Made by a program: the position numbers and the translations under genes
From: JANWKA01 sp035533815
Lineage (GTDB): Bacteria > Bacteroidota > Bacteroidia > Chitinophagales > Chitinophagaceae
NCBI GenBank assembly: GCA_035533815.1
Contig: DATLTB010000088.1
Location: 1-7,167 of the forward strand
Direction: 5' to 3'
Length of the DNA stretch: 7,167 nucleotides
In this document: positions 5,726 to 7,167 of the stretch, in pieces
How the letters are laid out: the number at the start of each line of letters is the position of its first letter
How positions within the stretch are numbered: position 1 is the stretch's first letter
Notes under the pieces: model-generated
Databases searched by the model: none
Told to the model about the DNA's origin: nothing
Seen by the model: the letters and a program-made list of their open reading frames with translations, nothing else

Positions 5726-6589
5726 ATGAAAGGAATCATATTGGCCGGCGGATCCGGCACCCGTTTGCATCCCATCACTTTTGCGATCAGCAAGCAGATC
5801 ATGCCGGTATATGATAAGCCGATGATCTATTATCCCCTGTCCATACTCATGCTGGCTGGTATCCGGGATATCCTGATTATATCCACCCCACAGGACCTGC
5901 CGCTATTCACCAGACTTCTGGGAAACGGCCAGCGGTATGGGCTGAACCTGGACTATGCAGAGCAGCCAGCTCCCGGAGGGCTGGCCCAGGCCTTCATCAT
6001 CGGAGCGGATTTTATCGGCACCGAAAAAGTCGCCCTTGTCCTGGGAGACAATATTTTCTACGGGACCGGGCTCCAGGAGCGGCTGAAACAGAATATCGAC
6101 CCCCTGGGCGGGATCGTATATGCATACCATGTATCGGATCCGGGTAGGTACGGAGTGGTGGAATTTGACCAGGATATGAAGGCTGTTTCCATTGAGGAGA
6201 AGCCCAGTAATCCAAAATCCAACTATGCTGTTCCCGGCCTGTATTTTTATGATAACAGTGTGGTGGACATCACCCGCAGCCTTCGGCCCAGCCCGAGGGG
6301 GGAATTAGAGATCACCGATGTTAACCGGGAATACCTGAAAAGGGGCATCCTGAAAGTAGCCATTCTGGACCGGGGAACAGCCTGGCTGGACACCGGGACC
6401 TTCGATTCCCTGATGCAAGCTTCCATTTTCGTCCAGGTGATCGAGAAAAGACAGGGGATCAAGATTGCCTGTATCGAGGAGATCGCTTACCGAAAGGGAT
6501 TTATTTCCCGCGATGACCTGGCCCGGATCGCGCAGCCTTTGCTTAAAAGCGGGTATGGGGAATACCTGATGCAGCTCCTTGAACCCTGA
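5726..6589 (+). CDS. rfbA: Glucose-1-phosphate thymidylyltransferase
   Basis: A 287-residue cytoplasmic enzyme, full length for the RfbA/RmlA family (about 286-293). It joins dTTP and glucose 1-phosphate to give dTDP-glucose and pyrophosphate, the first step towards dTDP-L-rhamnose and related deoxysugars. Visible motifs: nucleotide-binding loop LAGGSGTRLHP (6-16), SKQ with Lys23, PMIYYPLS (32-39), EQPAPGGLAQA (79-89), Mg-binding Asp108 in VLGDNIFYG, EEKP with Lys159, GELEITDVN (192-200), and Asp222 in AWLDTGT as the second Mg ligand. The N-terminal MKGIILAGG matches the usual family start, so the ATG is secure. It is the first gene of a probable operon with galE 46 bp downstream. rfbB, rfbC and rfbD are not in the window and may lie elsewhere or beyond the right edge. 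Confidence 0.98.
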   Translation: MKGIILAGGSGTRLHPITFAISKQIMPVYDKPMIYYPLSILMLAGIRDILIISTPQDLPLFTRLLGNGQRYGLNLDYAEQPAPGGLAQAFIIGADFIGTEKVALVLGDNIFYGTGLQERLKQNIDPLGGIVYAYHVSDPGRYGVVEFDQDMKAVSIEEKPSNPKSNYAVPGLYFYDNSVVDITRSLRPSPRGELEITDVNREYLKRGILKVAILDRGTAWLDTGTFDSLMQASIFVQVIEKRQGIKIACIEEIAYRKGFISRDDLARIAQPLLKSGYGEYLMQLLEP

Positions 6590-6635
6590 TTTAAATCCAT
6601 TGGTTTACATGCCCAATCACATCCATTCTTACCCC

Positions 6636-7167
6636 ATGAGCAAAGTTTTGGTTACCGGAGGCTGCGGATATATCGGAGCCCATACCATTGTGGACCTGAT
6701 TGACCACGGATTTGAAGTGATCTCGGTGGACAATAACTCCAAATCCACCCCGATGCTGCTGGCCGGAATCGAACGGATCACCGGGAAAAAAGTCAAGAAC
6801 TATAAGGTGGATCTATGCATATTTGATGATACCCACGCCGTATTCCAGGAAAACCGGGATATCATGGGGGTCATTCATTTCGCGGCTTATAAGACTGTTC
6901 CTGATTCAGTGGAGAAGCCCCTGGTCTATTATGAAAACAACCTCAATTCCCTGATCAATATCCTGAAATGCATACAGGAATTTGAGATGCCCAACCTGGT
7001 TTTCTCTTCCTCCTGTTCGGTTTACGGCAACACCAGTGCTTTGCCGGTCATCGAGACCACCCCTTATGGAGAAGCGCAGTCTCCGTATGCCCGGACCAAG
7101 CAGATGGGAGAACAGATCATCGGCGATTTTTGCCGGGTCAATGAAGTCCAGTCCATCCTGCTCCGGT
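6636..7167 (+). CDS. galE: UDP-glucose 4-epimerase, N-terminal part (C-terminus outside window)
   Basis: The first 177 residues of an extended short-chain dehydrogenase/reductase that interconverts UDP-glucose and UDP-galactose using bound NAD. The NAD-binding loop is GGCGYIG (8-14), with Cys10 where Ala is usual. Asp32 follows at the end of the second strand (VDNNSKS), then HFAAYKTVPDSVEKP (81-95), the Ser of SSSCSVYG (124-131), and the catalytic pair Tyr151/Lys155 in SPYARTK. The pattern matches a Bacteroidota GalE type. The 3' end is cut by the window. Start: the ATG at 6636 places GGxGYIG at the usual position; an in-frame ATG at 6609 would add nine residues (MPNHIHSYP). I see no separate promoter in the 46-bp gap after rfbA, so co-transcription is likely. 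Confidence 0.95.
   Translation, partial: MSKVLVTGGCGYIGAHTIVDLIDHGFEVISVDNNSKSTPMLLAGIERITGKKVKNYKVDLCIFDDTHAVFQENRDIMGVIHFAAYKTVPDSVEKPLVYYENNLNSLINILKCIQEFEMPNLVFSSSCSVYGNTSALPVIETTPYGEAQSPYARTKQMGEQIIGDFCRVNEVQSILLR

Overview
The window looks like chromosomal DNA from a member of the Bacteroidota. Three start codons (genes at 1622 on the minus strand, 2583 on plus, 5726 on plus) are preceded by exact matches to the Bacteroidota -7 promoter element TAnnTTTG. Shine-Dalgarno sequences are weak or absent. The proteins (PhoB-type regulator, LpxH-like phosphoesterase, RfbA, GalE) read like Bacteroidota homologues. Base composition is near 50% GC by eye, higher than in Bacteroides or Flavobacterium, so a Chitinophagales/Saprospirales-like or uncultured lineage is possible. 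That placement is inference.

Layout. 1-1622 (minus): N-terminal 540 residues of a large exported protein I do not recognise, cut by the window edge. 1623-1789: compact divergent control region with a promoter for each flanking gene and a candidate operator of 11-bp direct repeats. 1790-3635 (plus): a two-component system made of an OmpR/PhoB-family response regulator and a histidine kinase with two membrane helices and almost no extracytoplasmic part. 3632-4024 (minus): a 130-residue unknown protein meeting the kinase tail to tail with a 4-bp stop overlap. 4025-4718: about 0.7 kb with no convincing gene, holding two small minus-strand ORFs of doubtful status, a C8 tract, a 7-bp inverted repeat and two adjacent hairpins. 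4719-5534 (minus): a complete LpxH-like metallophosphoesterase. 5535-5725: divergent intergenic region with an 8-bp inverted repeat and a promoter. 5726-7167 (plus): rfbA (glucose-1-phosphate thymidylyltransferase) and the N-terminal 177 residues of galE (UDP-glucose 4-epimerase), probably one transcript.

Functional picture. The right half concerns the cell envelope: a lipid A-type phosphoesterase beside nucleotide-sugar synthesis for polysaccharide or LPS. The left half is a signalling pair divergent from an exported protein, and the shared control region makes co-regulation plausible. I see no mobile element, CRISPR array, tRNA, rRNA or recognisable defence system. No clearly new multi-gene system is visible. 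The least explained parts are the exported protein, the 130-residue protein and the 4025-4718 region.
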